Positions 37,285-52,060 of a DNA stretch of 64,000 nt are shown one piece after another. The notes under the pieces are model-generated. The model was not told where the DNA came from. It did not search any database and saw nothing but the letters and a program-made list of their open reading frames with translations. Origin of the DNA: Lethocerus indicus (lineage: Eukaryota > Arthropoda > Insecta > Hemiptera > Belostomatidae); NCBI GenBank assembly GCA_019843655.1, contig JACDQD010000007.1, forward strand, positions 9,111,600 to 9,175,599, read 5' to 3'. A program made the translations under genes and the position numbers. Within the stretch, counting starts at the first letter, position 1; each line of letters starts with the position of its first letter.

Positions 37285-40200
37285 ACACTCCTTTTTGGAG
37301 TAATACCGTGAACGTAATGTGTAATGTTTCAATAAAGAAGATTTTCTTCCAGTAATTCTTCCAGTAAACTGAGAAATTAAATTCCATAAATGTAAAAAAA
37401 CTCACTGAACTCATAATTACCGAAATGACTATGAAAACTTTGCACTGTTAATAGAGGGGAAGTACCGGCCGGTATAATACCGTTTCAAATTGAACTATCT
37501 CTTTCAGAGACCGGTGGAGCAACAATCTCCGGGTCTGGTGAGCGACCTTTCGAGGCCTTTCTACCGCATCAGCCTTTACCCACAGCTTTCTTTAGTCAAT
37601 CTATAATAGCTGGCCATGAGATCATTCGAGATTCCCGATTCATGTTAAAAAGCGTGTTTCTTTCCATCAAGGTGAGAGATCTGAAACCGGCATGAAGGTG
37701 AACCGAAAAAAAATGACGATAAAAAGGAACAATTAAAGAACAACACTGAGCTAGAGTAAGATCAGCATTAAGGGGTATGTTGCATGCTGTGTAAAAACTA
37801 GTGAAAGAGAACGTTTTAATATAAAACTTTAAAATATGACTACGATCAATTGTCGCACTGCCGAACAAGGAATACAGATTGAGCAAACTGTGAAAATAGC
37901 ATCACGACTGATCCAGATAATGTCTCATTCAATTCTAATTTCAATGGTTGCGGTACCTGGTTGGGCGATTCTTCGATAAGGTTCGATTTCAAAGGGCAAT
38001 TCAAATTAGAAATGAAAGTTAAATTAGACGTTCGCCAAAGTTGTAATCGGTCGGGTGGTCGGGGAAGTCCAAACCGCTGAAGCTTCTACAAAGTTGATGA
38101 GGTATCTGTGTGCTGCCGCAAACTCGACCCCCAACAGTTTACAAAAACAATTAATAGTTCACACTCTGGAGACACGAAACCGCTTGTTCCGAGCTCCCAA
38201 TTTGGTCTCTCAAATTGTAACGGTTTTGAAAACTGGTGCCTGCTTCACCCGGTATGAATCAATTAGTTTATGAAATGTGAAAACGGAAATGAGCTTAATG
38301 GAATTAGATTTATTTACGTGCATAATTCCCCCGAATATTCGCGTAATTTTATTCTCGCATTCCGCGGATTTAGTGCCCTGCCGTGTTCTGGAATCTAAAA
38401 GACCTAAATTGTAGCAACCCGTTTGGCCAATGAGCAAATATTCCCGGATCCTCTCAGGTATATTTATAATGTAAATTATTGTTCCCTTATACTCTTTTTT
38501 CTGACAACAAATTCCAAAGATCCACCCCGTTTCAAGAAATTAGAAATTGAGTTTGCATTAAATAGATATTAGTCATCAAAGTGCACTCCGCTTTAGAAAA
38601 CTCCAATTGAATTCAAAACTGCGAATATTGATCGCATAAATGTTCAAGGCAATTTGGGAGGTTACGACGTTTTTCAGTACAATTTTAACAATCGATGTTT
38701 ATGCTAAATCAATATTTGGACTACCATTATACGAAATCCTTGGAATCTCAGTAAAGCTTATCTAACTGTCCAAACAATGTAAACCTTCCAGGGTTCATGG
38801 ATAAAAATACTATCCTTGATGGATATTTGTTTGGTACCCAAGTCAATTATGTCTCTAGGACAGCCCGGTGACCTCTTCAGACAAGACTGCCCTGTGTCGA
38901 CCCAAATTTATTTAGGCATTCGCCCGGCCATTGTGGAAGGACCGGAACCGAGGAGTCGGAGACCTCTACGCTAATTAGGGCCGACAATAAGGGGGACCTC
39001 GGAGTCCTTTGTCGACGTAGAGGTTTCAAGACGAAAGGTCGTATTAGGCCCGCGGAGGAACATTTAAATTGATTCGACCCGCAGCCATGTCGCAACCACG
39101 GTTCCGGGTCACAGGCGAAAAAAGCTTTTAGTGAAAACGCCTACTGCACTGTACTAGGCGGCCCTCTCAATGTATTAAAGTGCTTTAATACACAATACTG
39201 TAGCTCAGAACTGATCGGCTTAAGTTCTTTTACAATATTATAAAAGCTCCGGCTCAACATACGCCAAAAGCGTTGTATCCCCTGTACCGTCAGTTTTACA
39301 AAGGAGGAGCGAAAAACAAAGAGCGCGTTACTTAATACTTTCGAATATGTATCACTTTCATTTACATAAAGTGCCAAACAAAATGTTTACATAACGTACA
39401 CGTTTAAACTAGTATTCCTTGTTTTATACTGAACGAATTTATTTTTGACCTGAAATGGTGAAAGTACAGCCCATTTATATGCATAATCATATCACTGTTT
39501 ATTGTAATTATATTATTGTTTAACCGCGTTCAACAACGGCTTTGGGGCGGATACAATGGAGACGGCCAGGCAAGGGACAGGACGCCGCGAAACCAAGTTG
39601 GCTGTGAGAAAACTTCTTGAAAAGCGATGAAGGAGTTTGAGATGAAAGAGGAAAGAATAAGCTCCTCCACCGACAGCTGCTCCCCGTCCCCGTTCATCTC
39701 TCTCAGAGACCGTCCAACTGTTCTATCCTTTTGTTAGCTAGCGTCTCTCTCCCTATATCGGAAAACAAGTCCTCTGTCTGAGAGTCATTCATATTTTTCC
39801 GAGGTATTTTCGACGCTGCTGGTTCACTTCTCGAAGCGATACGTGGTACTTAATGCTATCCCAGTTGGACGCTTGAAAACCCGAAATGTGACAACTCAGA
39901 CCGAAAACCTGGTTAAACCATGGGCAAAGATAATGATCAAGAACATTATTCTAAAACGAATACCGATAGATAGAAAAATAAACCCCGCGACGTGAGCCAT
40001 AATAAAAAAAACAATAATGAAAAGCATTTAACCTCAATACCAATCTTCGAATTAGAATCAATTTTTATGTTAATTTGCCATTCCAATTTTTATAATAAGT
40101 TGCGAGATTATACTCCCGATAATAAAGACAAACATTTATTTATTTTCAGATTCTTCACGACAATGAATTAAGTATTTGTTGTTCCAAAGTTTTAACAATG

Positions 40201-42642
40201 TACTGTTCATGCCCAGGCTTAGAACTTTTGTAAGCTCCCAATGCAATAAATCGGTAGATTTTGCGGTTGGCCCAATTTATACACTTAGTAAGTTGCTGGA
40301 GGAGGGAACTCTCGTAAGGGTTGGTCCAAACCGAACACCTCAAGAAACAAAGTTTCTTTCAATTGGCCGAAGACCAACTGTGTCTATTTAAAACTCGGAT
40401 TCTTAAATAATCGTATCCCCCAGTTAAATACCGTTTTTCCCAACAGTTCTTCGAACAACGGTCTTTGCTCATTTGGATGGAGGCCATAAAGACCGCTCGG
40501 AAAACAAAAACATCTTCTTTAAAGCAATATATTTGCTTCGAGACTAACTGAATTCAAACAACCGTAAATTATAACTACCCGAAAATTCAGCTGGCTTACC
40601 CGGATGTTCTGAAGCTTATTAAATGTACGGTTGTCATCAACTTTCAAAACTGTTACGCTAAGAAAACATTCCCCGCTTTCTCCGAACATTAAGAATAGGG
40701 TATTAATGTTTTTATTTTTTATATTAATAATGACGAAACCAAACTACTGTACACTTCTGGTTCCACTCATCGAAATATACCGAACTGGGGAGTTCGTCGA
40801 AGTACTCTGAACAATATTTTGAACATTTTGAATGTCCAAAGTCCACAGGGTAAAGAACCCGCCCACGGCGGCTGAAGAAAACTGTATCAATGGTCGGGCA
40901 CCGAAAACTTTTTTTTCTGGTTTTAGGATTCTAACGTTTTAGAATTCCCAACTTTCTGACATGAAAATTCATATTCGGTGGTGAGGTCCTGAAAGTATCG
41001 CTGGTTAGAGTGACTGGGAATGAATTAGGGGAACGGGGGTGGGGCCGTGAGGCCGCCTGGGAGGCTTCCAGAGTGTGGCGGGACAAAAAATGGCTCGTGG
41101 GAACAGGTTTGTTTAAGGGGACGAGGGGTTTGGAGCTCGTGATCCCTGTGTTGTGTTATAGCCGCCCTATTAGAGTCTCATGACTCTTCTCCTGGCCGTA
41201 TCCCAGACGCCCGCTAACAATCGCCGCCGCCCAATCTACGGTGGCCCTCACCAATCCCGTGGGCCGCACGTCTTTCTTTCTATTGCCTGGGTTAAATCCA
41301 TTACCTAAATTGAATTTGCGAAATTCCGTTTGATCAAAGATAGCGCTAAATTGTGCATCAATTAACAAAGAAACATATTAGGATATTTTAGTTCCAAAGG
41401 ATTTTAATAGTGGTACGACAGACATGCTAATAAGGTTGTTAAACAAGAGCGAAGCGTAAAAATACGGGAGAGGTTCAAACATGAAAGAAACATATTTGTA
41501 TTCAAAATCGCGTTGTTTTGTGCTCGATAAAATTTCTAAAAGGCTCAAACCGATTCGTTCGAATAAAATGAGATAACGATTCGTCGTTCGGTACCGCTCA
41601 GGGGTACTCGAGTCCTGGTACAATCAGATAGGAAACTGGCCTCTCGTTTACATTCTTTTGTTGGTTAATTAGATGGAAAAATGGATATAAGTTATTCATT
41701 CGTCTTAATCGTTAGAATGTATTTTAAGCGTAGGGAGTAATAGTTTGGTAGTTATCCTAATCACGACTTCATCGAGGTATTCACCTCGTACCAATGAAGA
41801 AGCCTCGAAACTGAACCGGTTTCTGAATCAAGTTGCCCCAATTGTATCATTGAAAAACGTGGCTACAATTAATCTGTATAATCTGACTACAGTAAAGGAC
41901 GAGTGAAATAAATTATTATCACGGCCGAAATGTGTATTCAACAGCCTCCGGTAATACTATTCTCTCGGAATCTTTAATAACTGGTAAGTAACTCTGAGAC
42001 TTGAGAGTCTGTTGGCTGTAAAAAAAACTTGTGATGGAGCGGCGGCATCCTTGTGGACGATTATTAATGGTTCCCTCACAGAGCCCAACAGTCTAGAAAG
42101 TGTCCATCCAATCTTTTTATCACGCATTATCGAAGGCTACGCGGAAGTGTTTCCTACAGATTTTTTGTTTTCACGGTCGTTATCCTACTATTTACTGCTA
42201 AATGTCAAGACCTTTTCTTCGTATCCAAAATATTCTGAGAAGTCAAAGATTAATTGTATAAGTTCAACTAGACTGCATCCTAATGCGATGCTAATTTATG
42301 AAAATATATCATTCAGAACTTCCGATATTAATGTGTTATGAGTAAATTTATCAGTTTTGGGAATACAATAATTTGAAAACAACAAGAAAAGAATAATTTA
42401 AATACATTTACCTTCCGCCTTTCTAATTATGCCCGGATCTTATTTTTTTTTCGCAACGCCTCGCATATTATTGATACACCCCTTGTCGATATATCCGTCA
42501 AAACAGTGTATCCTTGTCTGCTTATAATTATTGCGGAATATCGTTATTATTATTATTAGTGGTCGGTTGGGTTCGAAAGTGAATAACGCGGAGAGTGTGA
42601 AACTGGAGCAGGGGATCGCTCGCTCCAATTAGCTCCCCGATT
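37285..42642. other. Non-coding stretch
   Basis: No supported gene. Composition is mixed, with short GC-rich patches at about 38.87-39.07 kb and 41.03-41.28 kb. A GAAGCCTCGAAACTG / AACCGGTTTCTGA pair near 41.8 kb resembles the ACCGGTTTC words seen at 9.15-9.28 kb. Confidence 0.35.
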
Positions 42643-42657
42643 GGGGGGGGGGGGGGG
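42643..42657. repeat. G15 homopolymer
   Basis: Fifteen consecutive G on the plus strand, in a GC-rich patch. Confidence 0.9.
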
Positions 42658-45030
42658 CTTATCAGCGGCCCCAGTATATTACATAATAGGCGGGGCGGTG
42701 CTGTGATTCCGGATAATTGTATCTATTAAAACAATTAAAATATTTAACGCGATTAGAGCCCCTTCTGATGTTTCAGCCCGGGGTTGACCTATCGGCGCAT
42801 TTCTTAATGACGCCAAACAAGCAGCGACTGTATAACGGCAGTTACAATTGATTTTGTACAATTAAGTTTGAGGAAAGATGCCATTTGATTAAATCGTTGA
42901 CACAGTCGTATCACAGATTGGCGTCATAGAAATTCTAATTCTCGCTAAGAATTAGACGAGGAAAACCATTCTGGGATTTTGACAGGAAAACCGAAGATCT
43001 TTTCCAATATTTCTTGCAAACGCTTATATATAAATTGGCTTTACAATATGGGTACGTTTAGTCCGTAAATGTACCGTAAGTGCCAGCTAAAGTCACCTTC
43101 GAGCGATTTTAAAGTGCCGCCATTTTAGTAGGGGGTGTCGAATACCCGCACGAATCCGATCTAGACAGAGTAACAAGGCGTGTAATATCCACTGTTTTTC
43201 ATGAGCGCTGAGATTGATGACGACACCTCCGCCAGAACATTGCGAAACGTCGGTCTTAATAAAGAGACGACGCGCTGGAGGAGCCAAGGCGACGGCGTAC
43301 TCTTCGCCCACACTGCCCCATTCCCGGCACCTCTCAAGGCCTTCTCCCCGTTTGACTTTCCCACAGTTAAAGCGCCCGCCGGCCAGCAAGTGGCCGAAAA
43401 AAAGAAATATCGCGTTTTTAAACTGAATGACACCCGCGCTTCAAAAATTGTTCGCTCGTTATATTTGTTGCGCAAGGTCAGGCTCAATGCGGCAGGAGAC
43501 TATCCGCAGCATCGGGGCGCTTCCTAAGTGATACTGTTTCCAAACTGCCGGTAGCATGTTGTGTCGGTGATGATTCCTAAATACATTAAGGTCCAGAGTG
43601 TATGTCACGGCAACGTAAATATTTTTCCCGCTTTTCCAAGTAGTACCCGGATATTCATTTCACCAAGTCGGGAGATGATTTGTGCTCTCCTTGGTTTCGT
43701 TGAAATATATTCGAGGAGAACGGAGTCTGTGATATTTAGGGCGATCTTAGAGGAGAAAAAACTACTGGCCGGAATGAATTCGAGATCAAAAAAGGGAGTG
43801 CGTCAAGCGGGCGGGCGGGATGATATATGACCGGCATAAGGGGGACCAGCTGTGCGTTCCGGAGTGACGCACTTTAGTCAGAACTAATGAAGTGTCCTTG
43901 CTGAGCGGACGTCTCTATCTTCATGACCGCAGCTTCAACCGAAGCTACTTATTTCTTTCTCCCTGTCGGTAATATCTTTTAACTTTTTGGAAATGGATAA
44001 CGTCCCTTCGGTTTAGGCAGAAACAAAGCAGTCGTTTTTTCCGAGTTGTCTCATGTCTCTTGTTGCCTCATCGCTCTCTGTCTTTATCTTTTGGTTCAAA
44101 CAGCGATAAGGTTATTTCTCAAAATTCACAGGCGCTCTATCAACGACTGGAATTATTGCAAAAATATTGCAATAGTATTCTATCGCTATGCCGGCCAATA
44201 ATTGTATCCAAGTAATTCAGCGAGGTTAACGCTAAAGTTCAAGCCTTTCTTATAAATGCTACTCGTTATACTACTTTAAAGCAGGAGACCTCATTCGACA
44301 AGCGTGTCCTTGTCGCAGAAACACTTTTTCAGGGGCAATGCAAATGGCCGAACCGTGTGAAACAAGTAACGAATGCTAATTGTACATTAGACTGTAAGGC
44401 CGGAATCAGCAAATAAATGGCCACTACTACTGATGACGAAGAACTGTCGGACGCGGAGGTACTCAACGGCTGAATTACTTTACAGACATTATGGATACTA
44501 TAGTTGTAGTCAAGTAATAATAACGGTAAAGTTATGTGTGCGTATTTATATTTATAAATCAACGTCCGCTGCGTGAGTATTCTTAATCCGTAAAATGTCA
44601 TGCTCAGCACGATATAAATTACTAATAGGTTTGAGAGTCTGGGAAGAAAAAGAGACCGAAACAAGCATGAAATCGGGGAGGCCACTGTCTGCTCCCGGCT
44701 TCCAGTTACAATCACTACCGGCAATAATTGATTATTATTTTCCAAATCCAAAAGGGGCCAATGAAATTTCAAGGATATAACTGATATTCCTGTATACAAT
44801 TTCAATAATGTGTATTATAGATTCGAATTATAAAGAACTGTGTTTCGTATTGCATTATTAATTCGATAACAAAATATGTTTAAATTTCATCCATATTTTT
44901 CTGCTATTCCAGATAATAGTAAATGATTGTGAGCAGTGAATGCACATGAGATGCCTTCCGAATTCCCGGACCGCAATCAGAGTACATCCATCATAATCCC
45001 CGATTGAACGGCGCAATCAGGGGATAGTGA
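42658..45030. other. Non-coding stretch
   Basis: No supported gene. Overlapping ORFs on both strands at 43093-43527 and a minus ORF at 44329-44805 show no domain, splice or repeat evidence. Confidence 0.35.
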
Positions 45031-45310
45031 GGGTATCGGGGTCAGGATGTGAGGGGAGGCGGAGATTAGCGGCGGCCTTCTCGGGGGCCTCGCAGCGCCG
45101 GCGCCCGGGCTCTACGGCCGGCGCCCACCAAATGGCCCAAATTATAATTCCGAGAAAAAGAATTTTAACGCGGCAATTATAAAGTTAACGGCGCGGGGGA
45201 GGGGCATTGTTATCTGGGGAACGGCCCGTTTTATATCTGACGGGGTTTATCGCCTCGGGCCCGGGGCCTGTTTGTTAGACCGCCAGATAAAACGCCTGGG
45301 GAATGTTGAT
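45031..45310. promoter_or_regulatory. GC-rich island with GATA-type words, candidate enhancer
   Basis: A sharply GC-rich block contains TTATCT at 45210-45215, TTATCG near 45247-45252 and AGATAA at 45285-45290, plus runs such as GGCGCCCGGGC. It sits in DNA with no coding signal. Clustered GATA-like sites in a compact island suggest a cis-regulatory module; this is inference from composition and words only. Confidence 0.3.
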
Positions 45311-46744
45311 TTTAAACGAGTCCGCAACTAATGGCGAACTGAGGAGCTACAATAGTCGAGAGCTACAATATTTTGACGCCGGCCGCCTGGAAAGTGTCGA
45401 CTACCCACTTGAAATTGTAGTTCGCTCGCGCTATAAAAAATTCGCCTTTACCGAAATTATTGGCACGATTTTTGTACGATGGAGTCAGAAGGGCTCCCAA
45501 TAATAGAAACAATAAACGTGTTCTACTATATGTAATCAAATTACACAAAAAGTGCTGCGCTGAAAAACAGTGAACACACACACACTGAAAAAGGCTGCGT
45601 AAAAGAACAGCTACAAGTTAGTCATTAAAAATGTTTGTGTACTCACTCGCTGGAAAGCTCAAACCTTAACTCGGCTCTTGTCTCATTACCCGCCAGAACC
45701 AAAATAACACTTAGGCTAATAAAGGTCGCGGAAGTCTACATTTATCGAATGAAAAGAGCTTAAAATAGATAACTGCTTTCCTCTGCTTGCTTTTGGATGA
45801 GCTAATTATTTCTCCCATCGCTTCCGCATTTGCCTGATCACTTTTGTAAGGGGCTCTATCACTTTCCTACTATCCTATTTGTATTTATTGTTGTAGTCGG
45901 GTAATAAGGGAAAATTTTTTTGCCTGTTTAAACAACAGTGAATAAAGCTAAATAAAAAGCAATAAATTATTTTTGTTCTTTCGAGGTAATCTCGTTCGTT
46001 ATTTTCATTTATAAGACGAATAAAGAAAGCCACGTTACAACTCTTAATAGCCAATTCACAGACGGCTGATATTGACATTAGTTGAAATTGAGTACATTCT
46101 GTGCCGCGAATTCTGTTCATTTTAACTGAACCGAGGGCCCTCCCATTGGTTTTAGCTGTCACCCACACCACTTTTCATGCCAACGGAAATCTAAAATGGT
46201 TTTCCAAGTTATCACTGCAATATGGAAATACAGAGGGAGAATACGAAATAGGAAGAGGTAAGAGAAATCAACGATTATTTGTATTAATGTATGTAAATGG
46301 GGTGTAGAAATAAGGTCTATATTACTGATTTTGTCTATATACCTCACGAATATTAGTGACGAAATAGGACTGAAAATGGCGGGAAATAAAACCCCCAAAA
46401 AATACATTATATATACAAATACAAATATACATATTGTCATTTTTCCTTCATATACAAAATTCAGATTACACGAAATTGGTATAGTTTAAGATCAAATAGG
46501 CCACTCTAAAGATTTCGTTTCATACATTTATACAGATAAATAATTCTTGAGGTATTGCCACTTTCTGGTCAAGGTATTTCTCGAAGACAATGTTCCAGTG
46601 TGTAATATTGCTACATTCGTACTTGTGAGGAGTGCTGTTCAGTATTATATACTGATGTGCATTGTTCTGTACTAGAGTGCAGATACAACCCCACAGGTAT
46701 CTCCCCTTCATGGGGGCGAGTGGGAGCAGAGGATCCCAAGAGTT

Positions 46745-46764
46745 TTATATATATATATATATAT
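46745..46764. repeat. Short (TA)n tract
   Basis: About ten TA units. Confidence 0.85.
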
Positions 46765-49700
46765 CCAATTATTTTCTACAGAAATCCTTTCTAATATTAT
46801 CAGGAAGAAGTAGAAGAATTCTAACTCCAAAAAAGTTCCCTTGTAGGGAGTTCACAAGGAAAGGGAACATCGGCTGGATAAACATTCGTCGCCCTTTAGT
46901 AGTACGTTGCTTAATGTTTTATGCGGCGCTACAAACACGAGCGTGCGGTGCGAGGCCTCTGACGATGCGTGGCCCCGGCTGTCGGGGAATTTATTTAAAG
47001 GAGAGGACCTTGCTCGGGGACTGGACAAACTTCAAAGCGACGACCGAGTCTAGACGGAAAACGACTTTATACGCGCGTCCCAGGTTTAAACTTAGCCGGC
47101 CATGCCAAGCCACAGTTCGCTTTTACCTCCAAACTCACGACAGATGCTTCGACCCGGAGAAATTGAACAGTTCCACGGCTCAGACAATTTCTACCGACGT
47201 AAACTAGCTCGAAATAAACCCACTAAATCTTAAAGTCTGGCTCTTGTTTCGCCTAAATTTGTGCGCAAGTTTATGGCAACACATCAACACATCTAATGGG
47301 TTTGAGGAATGAATTTCATAATGAGTCTAAGAAACGGTCAACAGAATGGAATAAATCAATACATTATAACAGTCAGAGAGCCTTTGAGAGGTGTCGATAG
47401 AGTTTCTGTCACCAACAAAATATTTTAACTTAAAGGTATAACGCAATACTATAAACTTCACTTATATTCCACCATTTAACAAATATGCCCTACCTAGCCT
47501 TGGGCATTGTTTTGTTCACAACCATTATGTAGTACAATCAATGACGTCTGAGATTTGCCCCGAGGGGGTGGTTGAAATGGGGGGGGGATGCAAATTCCGT
47601 GTGACGACAGCGGTTGAATTAGATGCAATATTGATTGATTTGCAGAGTATTATGTCAACCGCAGCCAAAGTGCCGATCCTAACTAATGGCTCTGCCGCCA
47701 CCAATTAGGGAGCATCAACCGCATTATTCCTGCCTAAGTGATCTCATACTGTTCGGAAATAGCAGTGTACGCCATACCGTCGGAGTCCGACGGATATTAT
47801 GTGTTGCAACGGCTTTCTGGAAGAGAAGAAAATGCGGTATTTCATTGATTCAATCTGAAGAACTTAACTCTATTATAAGCGTCTTCCTTAACCCTCTGCA
47901 CGTCATCTATTCCTATCAACTGTCTCCATTTTGCGGGTCAATTGTCCTCTTTTCGCTCTCGTTCTGTTCTTGTATGATTCCGCCCTAGATCTAAATTATT
48001 ATATTGATTATAAAGGGCGCCCGGGTGAACTCCAATTTTCTGGAATCTAAATGCAAATTTGTGTCTGACTATATATTTGATCATCAGAGTACTCTAAGAT
48101 CACTATCTACTCTGTTAGTTTTATAAAAACATTTTTCATTCCGAAAAAAGTAAGCAAACTAGTATTATAAATATTCCCGGCACTCCTAACAGGAGAAAAT
48201 GAGCTACAATATCATTATTTCGAAATGTCCGCTAATTGTAAATGGTTTCCCATTATAAGTACACACCAAGAGTGGCGGAATCCGTGTTAATCTTTGCACC
48301 AACTGTTTCTCACCAATTATCAATTAATTCATCATATTACGGCGCGCAACAATCGTGACTGGTATCTTCCTTCCTCGATCGATATTCTAATAAAGCAGCG
48401 GCTTTGGCTCGATCGCGTTTTCCTATTCCCACGGTGCCCGCAAATGCCCGTACAACACAAATTACGATATAGCCGCCGTGGCAAGTAATGACGGCACGCC
48501 TTATATAAACGGGGCCCGATGCATTTTTCATTTTCTCCCCCCCCCTCACCGTCCAGAAGTCCCCGGAATCGCTTTAAGTGGCCAGGAAATGTGAAACGCT
48601 CTCATTGTAGCTGTCCGAGGCTTTACAAAATGCAACCGAGCTATGACATCGGCCTGAAACCACTTCCGGTCACAGAGGCGAAGAGAGTTCGAAAGAAATA
48701 TTAAAAGTTAGGTAACGGGTTGTCAAATCAAAAAGCTATCAGAAACGGGTGTATAAAACGAAGCGACAAGTGCTGCACCGTGTTGAACTGATTTATTTTG
48801 TTTTACCTATTAGAAGACAATTAAAATCAGCTTTATTTCCATTTAGGTAAATATAATACAGTTTCATTAAATTATTGTGTTATCGACGCTGAAACTTCAA
48901 ACAACGTAAATCGGCGCATTTATAAAAATGATGAAATGAAAAGTACCGGCCGCGCATTTTAGCCTTGAACTAATGCAACTACAGAATTATTGAATTTTCA
49001 TCACGGTCAGCATTTAATCTCTTCGCCGAGTTTTTCCTCAAATATTTTATCCTTCAGTACGACGCGAAGGAAGGGATAACGAGCGAGATTACTAGCCGCC
49101 CAAGTAAGCCCCCAAACTGTGTTCGGAATCTGGAAAAGACATGATATTGCAAGAACTCGAAAGTGATTTTAAATCGAACTGGTCTGGGAATAAAGTATAA
49201 TTATGGGGATTGTAGTGTATCTTGGCTCAAGATGAGGTCAAGTAGTGCGGGACAACGAACGTAATGGGCTCAATTCAATACTCGTTCATCGGATGCGTAC
49301 AAAATAGTAAACTAAATAACTGTAATAACGTAGACCGTTTCACGGGGAGTGTTTACGCATACTTACGTTGAAAGGTACGTTGATATCAGTACCCTACTGC
49401 TAGTGTTGTATTATTCTTTTATGGACATTTTTTTTATTTAAAAAATTGTGCTTTTTTTCTCTAAACAGTGTCAGTTATATGGATACGTAAGACCTGGGAC
49501 GGTAAGAGCAAGCCAAGTTTCGTTTCGCGTTACATCTTGGCGGCGAACGAACTTTTAATCAACCGTAAATTTGAATCTAACAGGATTAATGAACTTAAGC
49601 AATCCACGAAGGGATGAATCAATTAATGCTGCATAATTTGTTTTTCTGTTATATTATTTCATTATATTCCAGGTTGAAAAATTACTTTTATTCGGGATAG

Positions 49701-51609
49701 AACATTGTTCTAATCTGCTGTTGCCTTCTCCGAGCCGGGGCTGAAGACTTCAGTCGTGGGATGCGGGTGTGCGATGGGGGATATAATCGGTAAACCAATT
49801 AAAATTCCCGGCTACCCCCACACAATCCCTAGTCACTTCCCGAGCTTAATTCCCCCGGGTAATAACACCTTTCCTATACCCGCACTAGCCAGTCCACAAC
49901 AAAGCCGCCCACCTTTCTTAAACACCTTTCCAAACGCATTTCGCAGTTGAATTTTTTGTTTCCATAAATTTTTATTCCCGGATATTTTTTAGAACGTTCT
50001 GTGATATATATTCAATCTGTATACAAGCGGGTTTGCTTTTCAATTTCGGAGGCCGCGGCGTTTGAAACCTTATCGGTGTTCTGTACCCTATTCAGCCTGC
50101 AAGTACCTACGGGGTGGATATGGGGAATGTTAATGCTAAGCGAAACTTAATTCTCCCACTCCGGTACCTAAGCATGATGGAATGCGACACTCAAAGTAAC
50201 GCTTCGTCATCGCCTCAGTTCTAATATGATCCCCCGGGCAATCTTCTACGTTCAGATTACTAATGTATCTAGGCAAGGTGGCCCGCCTCCGTTACCCGCC
50301 CAAAGGGAATGGCAAATCGTACGAGAAATTAACGGCCCAAATATGACAGTACACAGATGCGACAGCTGTGTGGGTGACATGATGTAGTAGTGGCCATTAT
50401 TAATGGCAAAATAAAAGGTCGGTTCGGATACGATGAGGCAGGAAATTTCTCCTAAGATGATTCTAAATGTGAACATTACGAGTGTTTTCGAATAGATCCC
50501 GGATACCATTTTTTACTAATCGTTATAGGAAATGGCCATCACATCTTTAAATAGAAGAGAGAAAAAAGTACCTTGACTTAGAAGGTAGCTCGATATTATA
50601 TCGTACAGTGGAGTCGTGGAATTGAAGAAGAAGATAAATCATATGTTACTCGTTAAACAAAAACCGTTATTTGGGTACTAAACTTTGAAACCTTTGGTGT
50701 GCCCCTTAATTCTGTATCTAATCTGCCTAGAACCGGGATATGAACAATCCTCTAAGAGAACTGTAATTGTTCATTTTGATATACAATAAATGCCGCGTTT
50801 AATGAACGTCCAGCGCGTAAATCAATGCGAGAGCGCGAGGCGACTGTAAATGACATGCGAGGAGAGGACATAATTTCCATCGGAGCGATAATCCCAGGCT
50901 AATGTGTTCAGTTATAAATACTACCTTGGACGTGATTGTCACAGTCGCTTGTAACTACAATAATACAATGGCTAGTGGCTCAAATTTGCGGATGGACTGA
51001 AACGTGGTAAAGGAAGAAATGTTAGATAAAAGAGTAGATTTAGATTGTACGATCAATATAATTTTATTGGGGCGGAGAGCGTGCCGTATCTGATGTTGTA
51101 ATCCCCACAAGAATTATACGGTATTATTACACCCATGAATGATTCAAGTCTGTACTGGTTATTTTAAGAGCGATGAATTTCATCAGGTCCGGAAATGTTG
51201 TAAATTCCAATGTACTGACGTCCGTCAACAAGTATCCGTTCTAAAGCGTTAAATTATGCTTAGTATTCATTTATTCGGAAAAAAACATAGCAATAGTATC
51301 CATTCATGAAACTGCGAAAAGAATAAATAGGGTTTAAAATAACAATTTATTGTATAAGCTACTGAAATAGATATCAGTATAGAAACACCCCTATTAGAGA
51401 CAACATTAATGTTATTTTTATTTAATTTGTAAGGAAGGATAGTTCTTCCATGGAACTTGGTTCGTTTTATTATTGTCATCACTGAGTTTTGAGATGTAGC
51501 ACATGAAATATTTCCACCGCGACTGCATCAATGCAGCATAGCGATAACAAAATTCTTCTTCGATAATCAAATGCTTCAATAACCTGCATGGACGATGGAG
51601 CAAGGAGTC

Positions 51610-51644
51610 AAAACCGAATGGGCGATTGGAGATAGAAAATCGCA
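51610..51644. repeat. Dispersed 35-bp hairpin repeat, copy 2
   Basis: Same element as 25636-25670, 32 of 35 bases identical, same orientation, with the GCGATT / AATCGC arms intact. Flanks do not obviously align. Confidence 0.65.
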
Positions 51645-51814
51645 GACCCCCTAAATATGTACAGTTGAATTCGCCTCATTACCCCGGAACTGGCGACTGC
51701 TGTCCGCCTCGAAACCTAAATAGAAATCTCAATACAAACCCGAGAATTTAATAATCGTTAACAGAAGAACGAAATTAGAAATAGTCGCAGGATTTCAGAG
51801 TCGATTGAATCGCC

Positions 51815-52060
51815 TAATTACTCGGGGAAGGGGACCCGGAGAGGGCGAAATGACGAGCCAATAAGGGGAGAGGAGAGGGCGAAGCACTCAATCTAATTAG
51901 TGAAACGATTAGAATGTTGGCCGCCGCCGCCGACATAATTGGTAAGCTAATAGCATCAACGCCCGACCCCCTACCCGCCCCCGCTAATATCGAGGCCCCA
52001 GTTATAAACGGGCCATACCCCAGAAGATAATTGCGTTTCGGACCGAATAAATCCAAAGGC
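51815..52060. promoter_or_regulatory. Composition island with homeodomain-type words, candidate enhancer
   Basis: A purine-rich then C-rich block contains the palindrome CTAATTAG (51893-51900), ACGATTAG and GACATAATTGG. It has no coding signal. A developmental enhancer is a reasonable guess; nothing in the sequence proves it. Confidence 0.25.

Larger units (their letters stand above)
45311..51814. other. Non-coding stretch with a 181-codon ORF of doubtful status
   Basis: The plus ORF at 46662-47207 is the longest in this part, but its start crosses a TA microsatellite (46745-46764) and it has no recognisable domain. No splice-supported exon was found. GC-rich patches lie at about 49.73-49.93 kb and 50.03-50.12 kb. 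Confidence 0.35.

Noticed and set aside
37615..37634. bantam-like TGAGATCATT
   Set aside because: Only the first ten bases match, and no hairpin partner was seen.
44329..44805. 158-codon minus-strand ORF with hydrophobic stretches
   Set aside because: No domain, poor coding character, overlaps a plus-strand ORF, no poly(A) or splice support.
46662..47207. 181-codon plus-strand ORF
   Set aside because: It starts near a TA microsatellite whose repeat gives an IYIYIYI run. It has no domain or splice context, and its length alone is not decisive in 43 kb of mixed-composition DNA.
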